64,000 nucleotides of DNA from Ewingella americana ATCC 33852 (GCF_000735345.1 NZ_JMPJ01000066.1:186001-250000), one strand, 5' to 3'. Positions 18,211 through 27,833 are shown, counted from the stretch's first letter. The notes: generated by a model from the letters alone, not told the origin. Made by a program: numbers and translations.

Positions 18211-19023
18211 ATGTCAGTAAAGTTAATCGCAGTGGATATGGACGGCACGTTTCTCGATGATGATAAAAAATACAACAAAACGCGTTTTTTGTCGCAATAT
18301 GCCCAATTAAAACAGTTGGGTATTAAATTTGTCGTCGCCAGCGGTAACCAATATTTCCAGCTTAAATCCTTCTTCCCTGAAATAGCCTCTGAGATTGCCT
18401 TCGTCGCCGAAAACGGCGCTTACATCGTGAATGAAGGGCAAGACGTGTCAGTGGCGGAAATCCCCGCCGAGTCGGTGGAGAAAATCCTCAATTTCCTGCA
18501 TGAAATCCCCGGCGTGCGCACGGTAATTTGCGGCAAGAATAGTGCCTATATTCACGCTTCGCGCCCGGAAGATTTCTACCAGAAGATGAAACGTTTTTAC
18601 CATCACCTGATTCAAATCGACAGCACCAGCGAAATCAACGACACCATTTTCAAATTCGCCCTGAATATTTCCGACGAGCATCTGGCGGAGTTAATGTCCT
18701 CCATCGACCGCGAGCTGGGCCATATCGTCACCCCAGTTTCCAGCGGCCACGGCTCTGCCGACCTGATCATCCCCGGCCGCCATAAAGCCAACGGACTGCG
18801 CATTTTGCAGGAGCTGTGGGGCATTGACGACAGCGAAGTCGTCACCTTCGGCGACGGCGGCAATGACATCGAAATGCTGCAACAGGCCGGGTTTGGCTTC
18901 TCAATGTCGAATGCCATGGCTTCCGCAACCGCCGCCGCCAATTACGTCGCCGGGTCGAACAATGAGGAAGGGGTGTTGGATGTGATTGATAAGATTATCA
19001 AACACGAGAAGCCTTTTAGCTGA
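18211..19023 (+). CDS. Cof-type HAD phosphatase, SupH/YbiV-like
   Basis: HAD-superfamily phosphatase with a type IIB cap. The nucleophile motif DMDGTFLDDD is at residues 9-18; motif II lies in VVASGNQYFQL, and motif IV GDGGNDIEM is near residue 217. It follows E. coli YbiV (SupH, sugar phosphatase, 271 residues) closely in the N-terminal GIKFVVASGNQY and IAFVAENGA stretches. Cytoplasmic, monocistronic. Likely substrates are sugar phosphates, by family knowledge. Confidence 0.85.
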   Translation: MSVKLIAVDMDGTFLDDDKKYNKTRFLSQYAQLKQLGIKFVVASGNQYFQLKSFFPEIASEIAFVAENGAYIVNEGQDVSVAEIPAESVEKILNFLHEIPGVRTVICGKNSAYIHASRPEDFYQKMKRFYHHLIQIDSTSEINDTIFKFALNISDEHLAELMSSIDRELGHIVTPVSSGHGSADLIIPGRHKANGLRILQELWGIDDSEVVTFGDGGNDIEMLQQAGFGFSMSNAMASATAAANYVAGSNNEEGVLDVIDKIIKHEKPFS

Positions 19024-19068
19024 TTGATTCTGCTCCTCTCCTTTTCAGTGGGAGGAGCAGTTTTAAGT

Positions 19069-20607
19069 TTATCTCGACACCTTCCCGCGCAGCGGCACGT
19101 CCTTCATCATCAACGCCAGCCCGAACCCAACAATCATTACCGCCGCGGCGATGTGGTACACCGAGTGGATCGCCGAGCCAAAGGCTTGGAAATAGTCCTC
19201 GCGGATGGTCGGCGGCAGCTCGTGCACGGCCTTTGCTCCTAATGCGCGGGGCAACTGGGTGCCAGAGGGGATCAGCGCTTCTAACTTGTTTTGCAGCACG
19301 TGGGTGAAGACCGCACCAAACCCGGCGACGCCAATCGAGCCGCCAATCGAGCGGAAAAGCGTGGTGCTCGAGGTCGCAACACCAATCATCTTCAGCTCAA
19401 CGCTGTTCTGCGCAGCGAGGATCAACACCTGCATCACCATCCCGATCCCCAGACCCACCATCGCCATATAGAGATAGAGCGTATACAGCGGCGCGTCGAG
19501 CTTCATCGAACCCAGTAGCATCATGCCTATAAAGGCCAGCAAGGTGCCGACCGGCGGGAAAATGCGGTACTTGCCGGTCTTACTGATAATCCGCCCGCTA
19601 AGAATCGAACTAAAAATAATCCCGCCCATCAGCGGCAGCATCTGCATCCCCGCTTCGGACGGCGTCGAGTCTTTCACCACCTGCAAATAGAGCGGCAGGA
19701 AAGTCACCGAGCCGAACAGCGCCATACCAATGATGAAGCTAATCAAGCAGCTCAGCATAAAGGTGCGCTGGCGGAATAAATGCAGCGGGATGATAGGTTC
19801 AATCGCCAGCCGCTCTTCGTAAATAAAGCCGCCCACCGAGACTAACCCGAAGGCCAAAATGCACCACAGCTGGCCGTCGGACCATGACAGCACGGTGCCG
19901 CCTTCGCTGGTAAACAGGATGATGCAGGTCAACGCGGTCGCCAAATACGCCGCGCCAATGTAGTCAATCTCATGCTTAACGCGCTCTACCCGCGACTGGA
20001 ATGCCGCACCGATGATAAGCAACGCCACAATGCCCAACGGCAGGTTGATGTAGAAAATCCAGCGCCAGCTGAAGTGCTCCACCAAGAAGCCGCCGAGAAG
20101 CGGGCCGATCACCGTCGCCAGCCCAAATATTGCCCCGAAGAAGCCCTGATATTTGCCGCGTTCGGCAGGAGAAACAATGTCCCCCACTGCCGCCATCGCC
20201 ACCACCATCAGGCCGCCGCCGCCCAAGCCTTGCAGGGCGCGCATCAGGATGAGTTCGGTCATGTTTTGCGCCAAACCACAGAGCGCCGAGCCGACCAAAA
20301 ACACAATGATCGCCGTTTGCAGCACGATTTTGCGGCCAAACAGGTCACCAAATTTGCCGTACAGCGGCACCACTATGGTCGATGCCAGCAGGTAAGCCGT
20401 GACCACCCAAGACAAGTCGGACAGACCGCCCAGCTCGCCGACAATGGTGGGCAGCGCGGTAGAAACGATAGTCTGGTCTAACGCCGCCAGCAGCATCGCC
20501 ATCATCAGCGCGAAAAAGACAATGCGGAAAGAGGGCTGGCTCTGCGCCACCGGGGCTTTCTCTGCTTGTCCGTCACCGATCAGGCTGGATTGATTCTCTA
20601 GTGTCAT
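19069..20607 (-). CDS. MFS drug efflux transporter, 14-helix DHA2 family
   Basis: Inner-membrane proton antiporter of the EmrB/QacA type. At 512 residues it fits 14 transmembrane helices. The diagnostic [17 protein letters not shown] is in helix 1, [10 protein letters not shown] is the loop 2-3 motif A, and [23 protein letters not shown] (motif C region) follows around residue 165. No membrane-fusion partner is adjacent. It is divergent from a TetR regulator at 20756 with an inverted repeat between them, the classic pump/repressor layout. Confidence 0.88.
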   Translation of the reverse strand: MTLENQSSLIGDGQAEKAPVAQSQPSFRIVFFALMMAMLLAALDQTIVSTALPTIVGELGGLSDLSWVVTAYLLASTIVVPLYGKFGDLFGRKIVLQTAIIVFLVGSALCGLAQNMTELILMRALQGLGGGGLMVVAMAAVGDIVSPAERGKYQGFFGAIFGLATVIGPLLGGFLVEHFSWRWIFYINLPLGIVALLIIGAAFQSRVERVKHEIDYIGAAYLATALTCIILFTSEGGTVLSWSDGQLWCILAFGLVSVGGFIYEERLAIEPIIPLHLFRQRTFMLSCLISFIIGMALFGSVTFLPLYLQVVKDSTPSEAGMQMLPLMGGIIFSSILSGRIISKTGKYRIFPPVGTLLAFIGMMLLGSMKLDAPLYTLYLYMAMVGLGIGMVMQVLILAAQNSVELKMIGVATSSTTLFRSIGGSIGVAGFGAVFTHVLQNKLEALIPSGTQLPRALGAKAVHELPPTIREDYFQAFGSAIHSVYHIAAAVMIVGFGLALMMKDVPLRGKVSR

Positions 20608-20626
20608 AAAAGGAGTCTGACTTGTA

Positions 20627-20648
20627 ATTAATTAACTGGATAATTAAT
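20627..20648. promoter_or_regulatory. Candidate TetR operator between pump and repressor
   Basis: ATTAATTA (20627-20634) and TAATTAAT (20641-20648) are exact inverted repeats with a 6-bp spacer, 20 nt upstream of the MFS gene start. Position suggests that repressor binding shuts off the pump promoter. Confidence 0.5.
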
Positions 20649-20755
20649 ATAAGAGGAACTCAATCATCTGGTCAATGGATCAAAGTGAATATATCGGCGT
20701 CAAAAAGTGGTAAAACGTCTTAATCAGAATCCACCTACACCTCTCAGGGAAAGTC

Positions 20756-21409
20756 ATGACAGAGAAACAACCGCGTCGCCCGGGCCGACCGGCAGGCACC
20801 AGCAAAAGCGCTGATAAGCGCGACCTTTTGCTGGATACCGCCCTGAAAATGTTTGCCCAGCAAGGCATTGCCGAAACCCCACTGAGCGCCATTGCTCGCG
20901 AGGCTGGCGTCACCTCGGCCATGCTGCATTACTACTTCAACACTCGCGAACAGTTGCTAGACGTGCTGATCGACGAGCGTTTTCTGCCTGCGCGTGCCTC
21001 GGTGGGTAGTCTTTTTGAAGCACACCCGAATGACCCTGTGGCAGCCATCACCGCGCTGGCCCAGCGTTTTATCGACATTTCCGTCAAGCACTCTTGGTTT
21101 GCGCCGCTGTGGATACGCGAAGTGCTCAGCGAGAGCGGTCTGTTGAAAGAGCGGATGGATGCGCGCTTTGGCGACAATGAGAAAAAAGCGGTTCACCAGT
21201 GCATGTTGGGCTGGCAAAAGCAGGGTTATCTGAACCCAGACATTGAGCCGGAGCTGGTCTTTCTCTCCCTGTTTGGCCTGACGCTGCTGCCGATCGCCGC
21301 CATGCAAAACCACCGTATCGCGGGGAAAACCAAGCTGACGGCCGAGGATTTATCCCGTCACGTGGCAGCCTTATTACTTCGTGGCATTGCACCCCAAAAT
21401 AAGGAATAA
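20756..21409 (+). CDS. TetR-family repressor
   Basis: 217-residue regulator. A basic RPGRPAGTSKSADKR leader precedes the helix-turn-helix (residues 20-65: LLDTALKMFAQQGIAETPLS then MLHYYFNTREQLLDVL). The C-terminal domain should bind the inducer. Divergent from the MFS pump at 19069-20607, which is its most likely target. Only a weak ribosome binding site (AGGGAAAG) precedes the ATG. Confidence 0.88.
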   Translation: MTEKQPRRPGRPAGTSKSADKRDLLLDTALKMFAQQGIAETPLSAIAREAGVTSAMLHYYFNTREQLLDVLIDERFLPARASVGSLFEAHPNDPVAAITALAQRFIDISVKHSWFAPLWIREVLSESGLLKERMDARFGDNEKKAVHQCMLGWQKQGYLNPDIEPELVFLSLFGLTLLPIAAMQNHRIAGKTKLTAEDLSRHVAALLLRGIAPQNKE

Positions 21410-21516
21410 ACGCAGCATTTTATAGACGTAATACCTTCATTTTTAACTTTTTTACGACACAAAAAATGCCAGATAAGAGAGTAGAGTGTTTGGTCTGGTT
21501 GTTAAAAATTTGAAGG

Positions 21517-22731
21517 ATGAACGTTAAGAAAATGAAGGGAATGCCGCCGATTATTCTCGCTTTACTCGCCAGCTCGCTGGTTCTCACCATCGGGCGTGGC
21601 ATCACGCTACCCTTCATCACCATTTATCTTACCGAGCATTATCATCTGCTGCCCAAAAGCGTCGGCGCGATAATGGGTGCCAGTCTGGCGCTGGGCATCC
21701 TCAGCAGCCTGTACGGCGGCTATCTGGTGGATAAATTTAACCACCGAACGCTGATCGCCGCCTCGATAAGCTTCTTCTCGCTAAGCTTTTTCCTGCTGCC
21801 TATCCTGCCTTCCATCACCGGCGTATTGGTGGTGCTGGCGCTGCTCAACTCCTCCTATGCGCTGCTGAGCATCACCATAAAAGCCTGTATTGCCAGTTGG
21901 TTACCCGTGGATAAGCGGGTGAAAGCCTTTTCGATGAACTACACGCTGATTAACGTCGGCTGGGCAGTCGGCTCTTCCCTTGGCGTATGGCTGGCAGGCT
22001 TTAGCCCCATGCTGCCGTTTTTGATCTCCGGCGGATTAGCGATGGTCACGGTGATCACTCTAAGCTGGGGCATTCGCAATATTCCTAATCGCCCGGCACA
22101 GGCGGAAATCGAACAAAAGCCGCTACCGAAGCCGAATTTGCGCCAGACCCTCAGCATTTTAGCCCACGACCGCCGCCTGATTTACTTCACCCTTGGCAGC
22201 ACGCTGGGGTCGATTGTCTTCGGCCAGTTCACCGGCTACCTGTCGCAATACCTGATTTTGACCTCTGACGCCGTGTTCGCCTATAAGGTGATTGGCGCGG
22301 TGATGATCACCAACGCCTTGATTGTCATCGTGTTTCAGTATGCCCTCAGTAGCCGCATGCGACAGGCCACCCTGCTCAGATGGCTGTTCCTCGGCACGGT
22401 ATTTTTCATGATTGGACTGGCAGGATTTATGCTGGCTGGGCCTTCGGTACTGATTTGGGTGATCGCGATGGCGATCTTCAGCTTCGGTGAGCTAATCGTC
22501 ATTCCGGCGGAATATATGTTCATCGACTTTATTGCGCCAGACAATATGAAAGGCAGTTATTACGGCATGCAAAACCTGAGCAACCTCGGCGGGGCCATCA
22601 ACCCCGTCCTCTGTGGTTTTCTGCTCAGTTACACCGCCCCGCCGGTGATGTTTATCGTCCTCATCGCCGCCGCCGCCGCCGGCCTGCTGTTCTTCTGGCT
22701 GGGGCATAGATTGGCGGTGCGGGCTGTTTGA
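21517..22731 (+). CDS. MFS transporter, YdeE-like
   Basis: 404-residue, 12-helix MFS permease. ALLASSLVLTIGRGITLPF and TIYLTEHY at the N-terminus and the FSMNYTLINVGWAVGSSLG stretch follow E. coli YdeE, a transporter linked to dipeptide/peptide efflux. The start is uncertain: ATG codons at 21517, 21532 and 21541 are all possible, and AAGGGA sits directly before the last. A rho-independent terminator follows at 22838. No regulator is adjacent on the same strand apart from the TetR gene 107 nt upstream. Confidence 0.8.
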   Translation: MNVKKMKGMPPIILALLASSLVLTIGRGITLPFITIYLTEHYHLLPKSVGAIMGASLALGILSSLYGGYLVDKFNHRTLIAASISFFSLSFFLLPILPSITGVLVVLALLNSSYALLSITIKACIASWLPVDKRVKAFSMNYTLINVGWAVGSSLGVWLAGFSPMLPFLISGGLAMVTVITLSWGIRNIPNRPAQAEIEQKPLPKPNLRQTLSILAHDRRLIYFTLGSTLGSIVFGQFTGYLSQYLILTSDAVFAYKVIGAVMITNALIVIVFQYALSSRMRQATLLRWLFLGTVFFMIGLAGFMLAGPSVLIWVIAMAIFSFGELIVIPAEYMFIDFIAPDNMKGSYYGMQNLSNLGGAINPVLCGFLLSYTAPPVMFIVLIAAAAAGLLFFWLGHRLAVRAV

Positions 22732-22837
22732 CAGCACGGTCAATAGCGCGTAATTTCACCAGCGTAGCTAGCCGCTGGTTCTTCTCCCATCTTAGTCATG
22801 GTGCTCAGTTCCCCGGCATAAAGCGCAAGGTTAAAGG

Positions 22838-22869
22838 CCCCGCTGTCATGAAAGTGATAGCGGGGTTTT
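22838..22869 (+). terminator. Terminator downstream of the YdeE-like gene
   Basis: CCCCGCT (22838-22844) pairs with AGCGGGG (22859-22865), followed by TTTTC-TTTT. Confidence 0.8.
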
Positions 22870-22903
22870 CTTTTATATGGGCTTAGCTGATATGGCTGTC
22901 AAT

Positions 22904-23665
22904 TTAATAAAGCCCCGCTGCCCGTTGTTTTAGCTGCTCCATGGCGTCGATGTAGGGCAGCGGGCCATGGCTGATGCGGCTCACGCCGAGCTGGTGGAGG
23001 GACTCTAGTGCTGGCGTGGTCGAGGTGATCATAATGTTCACCGGCAGAAGTGAAAATTCACATAAATCAGCGATCAGCGCCTGCTGGCTCAGGCCCGGAA
23101 CAAAATAGCCGTTGGCCCCGGCGGCTTGGTAGGCCAAAAGTCGCTGTTTGGCTTCGGCGATCAATGCGCTATGGGTCGATTCTGACGCGGCTTGCAGGAA
23201 GATATCGGTTCTGGCGTTGATAAACAGCGCCGTGCCGTGTTTATCTGCCACTTCGCGCAATGCGGTGATTCTCCGACACTGTTCTTCTATGTCCACCAGC
23301 CCCGATTGGGTGATGCGCTGATCTTCAAAATTAACGCCAACCACTCCGGCGTCCAGCAATGCAGCGAGATTACGCTGGATGTTTTCCAACGAGGTGCCAT
23401 AACCTGTTTCGAAATCAACGGTGACGGGTAAATTGACCGACGCGACAATGCGTTTAACGGTATAAAGCAGGGCCGAAAATGGCATCTGTTCGCCATCGGC
23501 ATAGCCCTGCGCGGCGGCACAAGACCAGCTACCGGTGGCAATGGCCTGCGCACCGGCTTCAGCCACGGCGCGCGCACTGCCCGCATCCCAGACATTATAA
23601 AGTACCAGCGGATTTTGTTTTTTGTGCAATGAGCCAAAGTGTGCTGCTTTATCACTGTTATTCAT
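22904..23665 (-). CDS. Isocitrate lyase/PEP phosphonomutase family protein
   Basis: TIM-barrel enzyme of the ICL/PEPM superfamily. 253 residues with the opening LVLYNVWDAGSARAVAEAGA, VTVDFETGYG (metal-binding acidic stretch), GVVGVNFEDQ and LFINARTDIF, standard for the group. The KKCGH-type catalytic loop of isocitrate lyase is absent, so it is a stand-alone family member related to oxaloacetate decarboxylase/phosphonomutase-like proteins. Reaction unknown. It lies 15 nt downstream of ada on the same strand and may share its transcript. Confidence 0.82.
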   Translation of the reverse strand: MNNSDKAAHFGSLHKKQNPLVLYNVWDAGSARAVAEAGAQAIATGSWSCAAAQGYADGEQMPFSALLYTVKRIVASVNLPVTVDFETGYGTSLENIQRNLAALLDAGVVGVNFEDQRITQSGLVDIEEQCRRITALREVADKHGTALFINARTDIFLQAASESTHSALIAEAKQRLLAYQAAGANGYFVPGLSQQALIADLCEFSLLPVNIMITSTTPALESLHQLGVSRISHGPLPYIDAMEQLKQRAAGLY

Positions 23666-23680
23666 GGATTATTCCTTTTC

Positions 23681-24739
23681 TTATGGTTTTATCAGCATTC
23701 TTTTTTCATGTTCGATCAGCCAGCGTTTGCGCCACACCCCGCCGCCATAACCGGTCAGAGAGCCGTCAGCGCCAATGACCCGATGACAGGGGATCAGCAG
23801 CGATATCTGGTTCTCTCCATTGGCTCGCGCGACCGCCCTTGAGGCAGAGCCACGGCCAATTTCGCGGGCAATAGAGGAATAACTTCTCAGCTCACCCAGA
23901 GGGATCGCGCGCAGCGCATCCCAAACCTGACGGCTAAATAGCGAGCCAAACTGGGCCAGTGGCGTGGTGAAGTGCCCGCAGCGGCCGCTGAAATAGGCAT
24001 TCAATTCCTGTTCCAGCAGTTCTATAACCGGCGAGCGCGCCATGATGATTTGCGACCCCGACTTCTCTTTCAGCCGCTGAATCTCGTTAGGCAGTGCCTT
24101 GCGATCGACAAACTCCAGCAGGTGCAAAGCCTGCGCATCCGCAATTGCCAACAGAGTGCCAATCGGCGTATCAATCCACTCCGCTTTTAAAAACGGCAGG
24201 GTTTTCGCCTCGCGCGGCGCAATGCCAATGAGCCGGGTGATCGCCGTGCGAAAACCACTTCCCGACTCATAATTAGCTTCTAACTGCGCATCAATCACCT
24301 GATTCCCCGAGGTCAAATGGTCGACGCCTTTGCCCAAACGCCGCAGACGGGCCATTTCAAGAAAGGTAATGCCGAACTGGCGTTTGAATGCGCGCCTGAC
24401 GGTTGAAGGGTCAACCTGCATAGCGACGAAATCCTCTTCGCTCCACCTTTTATCTGGCTCACTCTCCAGTGCCGCCAACAGCTTCAATACCAAGGGATCT
24501 TTTTCGCCGCCAAGGGAGAGCGGGCAGCAGCGTTTGCAGGGGCGAAAACCGGCCTCCATCGCGGCGACAATGGAAGGATAGAAGGTTGAATTTTCACGTT
24601 TTGGCTTACGCGCCGGGCAGGTCAGACGGCAAAAAATGCCGGTGCTTTTCACCCCGACAAACGCAAAGCCGTTGTAGGCTGGGTCTCGGGCAATCAGGGC
24701 GTCATACAGCACATCATCACTGGGTAGGTCGAAAAGCAT
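23681..24739 (-). CDS. ada: Ada: O6-alkylguanine-DNA methyltransferase and transcription activator
   Basis: Removes methyl groups from DNA and, once methylated, activates the adaptive response. The chosen ATG at 24739 gives 352 residues, close to E. coli Ada (354). Zinc/phosphotriester cysteines fall at C37, C41, C68 and C71 (FRPCKRC), an AraC-type helix region follows (about 85-170), and the acceptor motif IPCHRVIG puts the active Cys at 318 (E. coli C321). The frame is open 44 codons further upstream, but that segment crosses the dcp terminator and lacks similarity. No alkB follows; the PEP-mutase-like gene is next. Confidence 0.93.
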   Translation of the reverse strand: MLFDLPSDDVLYDALIARDPAYNGFAFVGVKSTGIFCRLTCPARKPKRENSTFYPSIVAAMEAGFRPCKRCCPLSLGGEKDPLVLKLLAALESEPDKRWSEEDFVAMQVDPSTVRRAFKRQFGITFLEMARLRRLGKGVDHLTSGNQVIDAQLEANYESGSGFRTAITRLIGIAPREAKTLPFLKAEWIDTPIGTLLAIADAQALHLLEFVDRKALPNEIQRLKEKSGSQIIMARSPVIELLEQELNAYFSGRCGHFTTPLAQFGSLFSRQVWDALRAIPLGELRSYSSIAREIGRGSASRAVARANGENQISLLIPCHRVIGADGSLTGYGGGVWRKRWLIEHEKRMLIKP

Positions 24740-24838
24740 GATTGAGCTCGCGCGATGGGAACAATGATTCTCAGGGTAGAGGAAGTTTCGAGGCCGTAGC
24801 GCCAAATTTCGGGCGTCTATTTTTCTTTTTGTCAGATC

Positions 24839-24866
24839 AAAAAAGCCCAGAGATACCTCCGGGCCT
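24839..24866 (-). terminator. Terminator of dcp
   Basis: GCCC/GGGC and GAG/CTC arms form an 8-bp stem with a T run on the minus strand, 10-36 nt beyond the dcp stop. Confidence 0.75.
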
Positions 24867-24874
24867 TTCATCCA

Positions 24875-27037
24875 TTACTCCTCTTTCAACCCACGATTTA
24901 TCAGCATTGGCTCAATAGATGGAGCTTTGCCGCGCCAGGTTTCATAGAGTTTTTCGAGATCTTCGCTGTTGCCGCGAGACAGGATTTGGTCACGGAACTT
25001 CTGCCCGTTTTCACGGGTCAGCCCGCCCTGCTCTTCGATACCCGCGAAGGCGTCATCAGCCAGCATTTCGGTCCACAGATAGGCGTAATAACCCGCCGCG
25101 TATCCATTGCCCCAGATATGTTGGAAGTAGCTGGAACGATAGCGCGGTGGCACGTAGGCCAGATCGATATTATCTTTCTTCAGCGAGGCCGCTTCGAACT
25201 TGTCCACGTCCTGCTCGGGCTCATTGGCGCTCAGGCTGTGCCAGTGCATATCAAGCAGCGCAGCGGCCAGCAGCTCGGTCATATCGTAGCCTTTGTTGAA
25301 CTTGCTGGCCTTCTCGATTTTGTCACGCAGCGCCTGCGGCATGGCTTCGCCGGTCTGGTAATTTTTGGCGAAATGGGAGAAGACTTTCGGGTCACTCGCC
25401 CAGTGCTCGTTGAACTGCGATGGGAATTCAACGAAGTCACGCGGCGTCGCGGTGCCGGAGAGACTCGGGTACTGCTGGTCGGCAAACAGGCCGTGCAATG
25501 CGTGGCCGAACTCGTGGAACATGGTGATCACGTCGTCCCATGACAGCAGCGCGGGCTTGCCCTCTGCCGGCTTTTGGAAGTTCGCGACGTTATAAATCAC
25601 CGGCTTGGTGCCCAGCAGCTTGGACTGATCGACGAAGTTGCTCATCCACGCGCCGCCGCCTTTGTTATCTCGCTGGTAGTAATCGGCGTAGAACAGTGCC
25701 ATGGACTGGCCGTCTTTGTCGAACACCTCGAACACCCGCACGTCCGGGTTATAAACCGGCAGGTCGTGGCGCTCTTTGAAGGTCACCCCGTAGAGCAGGT
25801 TCGCGGCATAAAACACGCCGTTTTCCAGCACATTGTTCAGCTCGAAATAGGGTTTGATCTGCGCGTCGTCAAGGTCATATTTCTCTTTACGCACCTGCTC
25901 GGAATAGTGCTGCCAGTCCCACGCCGCCAGCTTGAAGCCGCCCTTTTGCTTATCAATCAGAGCCTGAATGTCCTGCGCTTCTCGCTCAGCGCGGGCAGTG
26001 GCCGCCGGGACGATTTTATGCATGAAATCGAGCGCGGCCTGCGGCGTTTTCGCCATCTGGTTTTGCAATTTCCAAGCAGCATAAGAAGGGAAACCCAGGA
26101 TCTGCGCCTGCTCGGCGCGGACCTTCGCCAGCTTGGAAATCAGCTGGCGCGTGTCGTTAGCATCGCCGTGTTCAGCACGATTTATCGAAGCCTCATACAG
26201 GGCTTTGCGCGTGTCGCGGTCTTCCAGTGGCTGAAGCAACGGCTGCTGGGTGGTGTTCTGCAACACCAGCAGCCACGCGTCGGTCATCTTGCGGTCTTTT
26301 GCCGCTTGAGACGCGGCGGAAAGCTCGGCTTCACTCAGACCGGCCAACTGTTTTTGGTCTTTCACCGTCAGCCCGCCCGCCTTGCTGGCCGCCAGCAGCT
26401 TATTGGTGAATTGGGTGCTGAGCGTCGCCGCCTGCTGGTTCAAGGCTTTGAGTTTTTCTTTGTCGGCATCAGACAGGTTGGCACCCGCCAGCTCGAAATC
26501 TTTATAAGTGACTTCAATCAGACGCTGGGATTCAGCATCTAATTTTAAGGAATTACGCTGCTCATAAACCGTTTTCAGGCGGTCAAACAGCTTGCTGTTG
26601 AGATGAATGCTGTCGGACATGGCGGCCAGTTTTGGCGAAGTATCTTCGTCAATTTTCTGCAAGCCGTCGGTGGTGTTCGACGAGGTCATCGCATCAAACA
26701 CGCTCAACACGCGGGTCAGTAGCACGCCGGACTTCTCCAGCGCCACGTAGGTGTTCTCAAAGGTTGGCGCAGCCGAGTCGTTGGCGATTTTATCGACCTC
26801 AGCCAGCTTCTGCTTAATACCTTCGGCAATCGCCGGGGCGTAATCACTCTCTTTATATTTATCGAACTGCGGAGCCTGATAAATCAACGGGCTACGTTCA
26901 AAGAAAGGGTTTACCGTTTGTTCGGGACTGTTCATGACATTTTCCTGCTTTGAAGTCGCCGTGGAAGGGGTCTCCGCCACTACCGCGTACGAGCTGCATG
27001 CCAAACTGATAGCCAAGAAGAGGTTTGAAAGACGCAT
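24875..27037 (-). CDS. dcp: Dipeptidyl carboxypeptidase Dcp, with signal peptide
   Basis: M3 zinc peptidase that releases C-terminal dipeptides. HEFGHALHG is at about residue 505 and ARDF-type substrate loop residues (TPRDFVEFPSQ) follow. The ATG at 27037 (AAAGGA upstream) starts a signal peptide MRLSNLFLAISLACSSYAVVA with cleavage before ETPS (quoted in part: LFLAISLACSSYAVVA), giving 720 residues and a periplasmic location; E. coli Dcp (681) lacks this leader. A longer frame from 27139 is open but would bury the signal. Divergent from qnr. Confidence 0.92.
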   Translation of the reverse strand: MRLSNLFLAISLACSSYAVVAETPSTATSKQENVMNSPEQTVNPFFERSPLIYQAPQFDKYKESDYAPAIAEGIKQKLAEVDKIANDSAAPTFENTYVALEKSGVLLTRVLSVFDAMTSSNTTDGLQKIDEDTSPKLAAMSDSIHLNSKLFDRLKTVYEQRNSLKLDAESQRLIEVTYKDFELAGANLSDADKEKLKALNQQAATLSTQFTNKLLAASKAGGLTVKDQKQLAGLSEAELSAASQAAKDRKMTDAWLLVLQNTTQQPLLQPLEDRDTRKALYEASINRAEHGDANDTRQLISKLAKVRAEQAQILGFPSYAAWKLQNQMAKTPQAALDFMHKIVPAATARAEREAQDIQALIDKQKGGFKLAAWDWQHYSEQVRKEKYDLDDAQIKPYFELNNVLENGVFYAANLLYGVTFKERHDLPVYNPDVRVFEVFDKDGQSMALFYADYYQRDNKGGGAWMSNFVDQSKLLGTKPVIYNVANFQKPAEGKPALLSWDDVITMFHEFGHALHGLFADQQYPSLSGTATPRDFVEFPSQFNEHWASDPKVFSHFAKNYQTGEAMPQALRDKIEKASKFNKGYDMTELLAAALLDMHWHSLSANEPEQDVDKFEAASLKKDNIDLAYVPPRYRSSYFQHIWGNGYAAGYYAYLWTEMLADDAFAGIEEQGGLTRENGQKFRDQILSRGNSEDLEKLYETWRGKAPSIEPMLINRGLKEE

Positions 27038-27119
27038 TAAAGGGTTCCTTTGCCTAATTTCCGTTAAGTCCTTGAGCATAGTAACAGCTCGCTGAATCAG
27101 CAAAATCGTGATGAGATTA

Positions 27120-27168
27120 TTGTGAATTCTGCTGCTCATAGGTTATAACACCTGTAAATAATCACAGG
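27120..27168 (+). promoter_or_regulatory. qnr promoter with LexA (SOS) box
   Basis: CTGTAAATAATCACAG at 27152-27167 fits the LexA consensus CTGT-N8-ACAG exactly in both half-sites. It lies just after a -10-like TATAAC (27144-27149) with a weak -35 TTGTGA (27120-27125, 18-nt spacer), and its right end overlaps the AGG ribosome binding site 9 nt before the ATG. LexA bound here would block transcription; DNA damage would relieve it. Confidence 0.82.
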
Positions 27169-27176
27169 TAATCCTC

Positions 27177-27833
27177 ATGATCAAAAATCAGATCTTCATT
27201 CAGAAACGCATCAGCCAGTTGCAGTTTACCGGCGAAATTTTAGAGGAGTGTCGCTTCCTGCAATGCCGTTTCGACGGCGCAGACCTCAGCGATACCGCCT
27301 TCCTCAATTGCAGTTTTTATGATGATGAGAACCAGAAAGGCTGCTCTTTCCAGAACGCCCAGATGAAAGATGCCAGCTTTAAACACTGTGATTTGACCAT
27401 GGCGGATTTCAAATATATTCAGGCGTTAGGGCTGGAAATGCGCGAATGCAAAGCGACCGGCGCAGACTTTGCCGGGGCGAATTTCATGAACATGATCACC
27501 ACCCGCAGCTGGTTTTGCAGCGCCTTTCTCACCAAGAACAACTTCAGCTACACCAATTTCAGCAAAGTGGTACTGGAGAAGTGCGAACTGTGGGAAAACC
27601 GCTGGACCGGCGCCAATCTGCGCGGCGCGAATCTCAGCGGCTCCGACCTTTCCGGCGGCGAATTCACCGAATTCAGCTGGAATGATGTCAACGTCACCCA
27701 CTGCGACCTGACCAACTCAGACCTCGGCGAACTCAACCTGCGCACGGTGGATCTCGACGGCGCAAAAATCGACGACTGGCAGCAAAGCCACCTGCTGGAG
27801 AAGCTCGGGGTGATTGTGATTCATTCTAAGTAG
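27177..27833 (+). CDS. qnr: Qnr-family pentapeptide-repeat protein
   Basis: Right-handed beta-helix DNA mimic; the family protects gyrase and topoisomerase IV from quinolones. The 218 residues carry pentapeptide repeats (A/C)(D/N)(L/F)XX throughout and the family blocks QKGCSFQNAQMKDASFKHCD, NFMNMITTRSWFCSAF, NFSKVVLEKCELWENRW and NLSGSDLSGGEF, in which QnrB shows the same pattern; both loop insertions of Qnr are expected in these places. It ends EKLGVIVIHSK. It is isolated, divergent from dcp, with no integrase, ISCR or plasmid gene around it, so it looks like a resident chromosomal gene. SOS box upstream, as known for qnrB. Confidence 0.92.
   Translation: MIKNQIFIQKRISQLQFTGEILEECRFLQCRFDGADLSDTAFLNCSFYDDENQKGCSFQNAQMKDASFKHCDLTMADFKYIQALGLEMRECKATGADFAGANFMNMITTRSWFCSAFLTKNNFSYTNFSKVVLEKCELWENRWTGANLRGANLSGSDLSGGEFTEFSWNDVNVTHCDLTNSDLGELNLRTVDLDGAKIDDWQQSHLLEKLGVIVIHSK

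Noticed and set aside
25574-26542. 322-codon plus-strand frame opposite dcp
   Set aside because: Antisense shadow of dcp.
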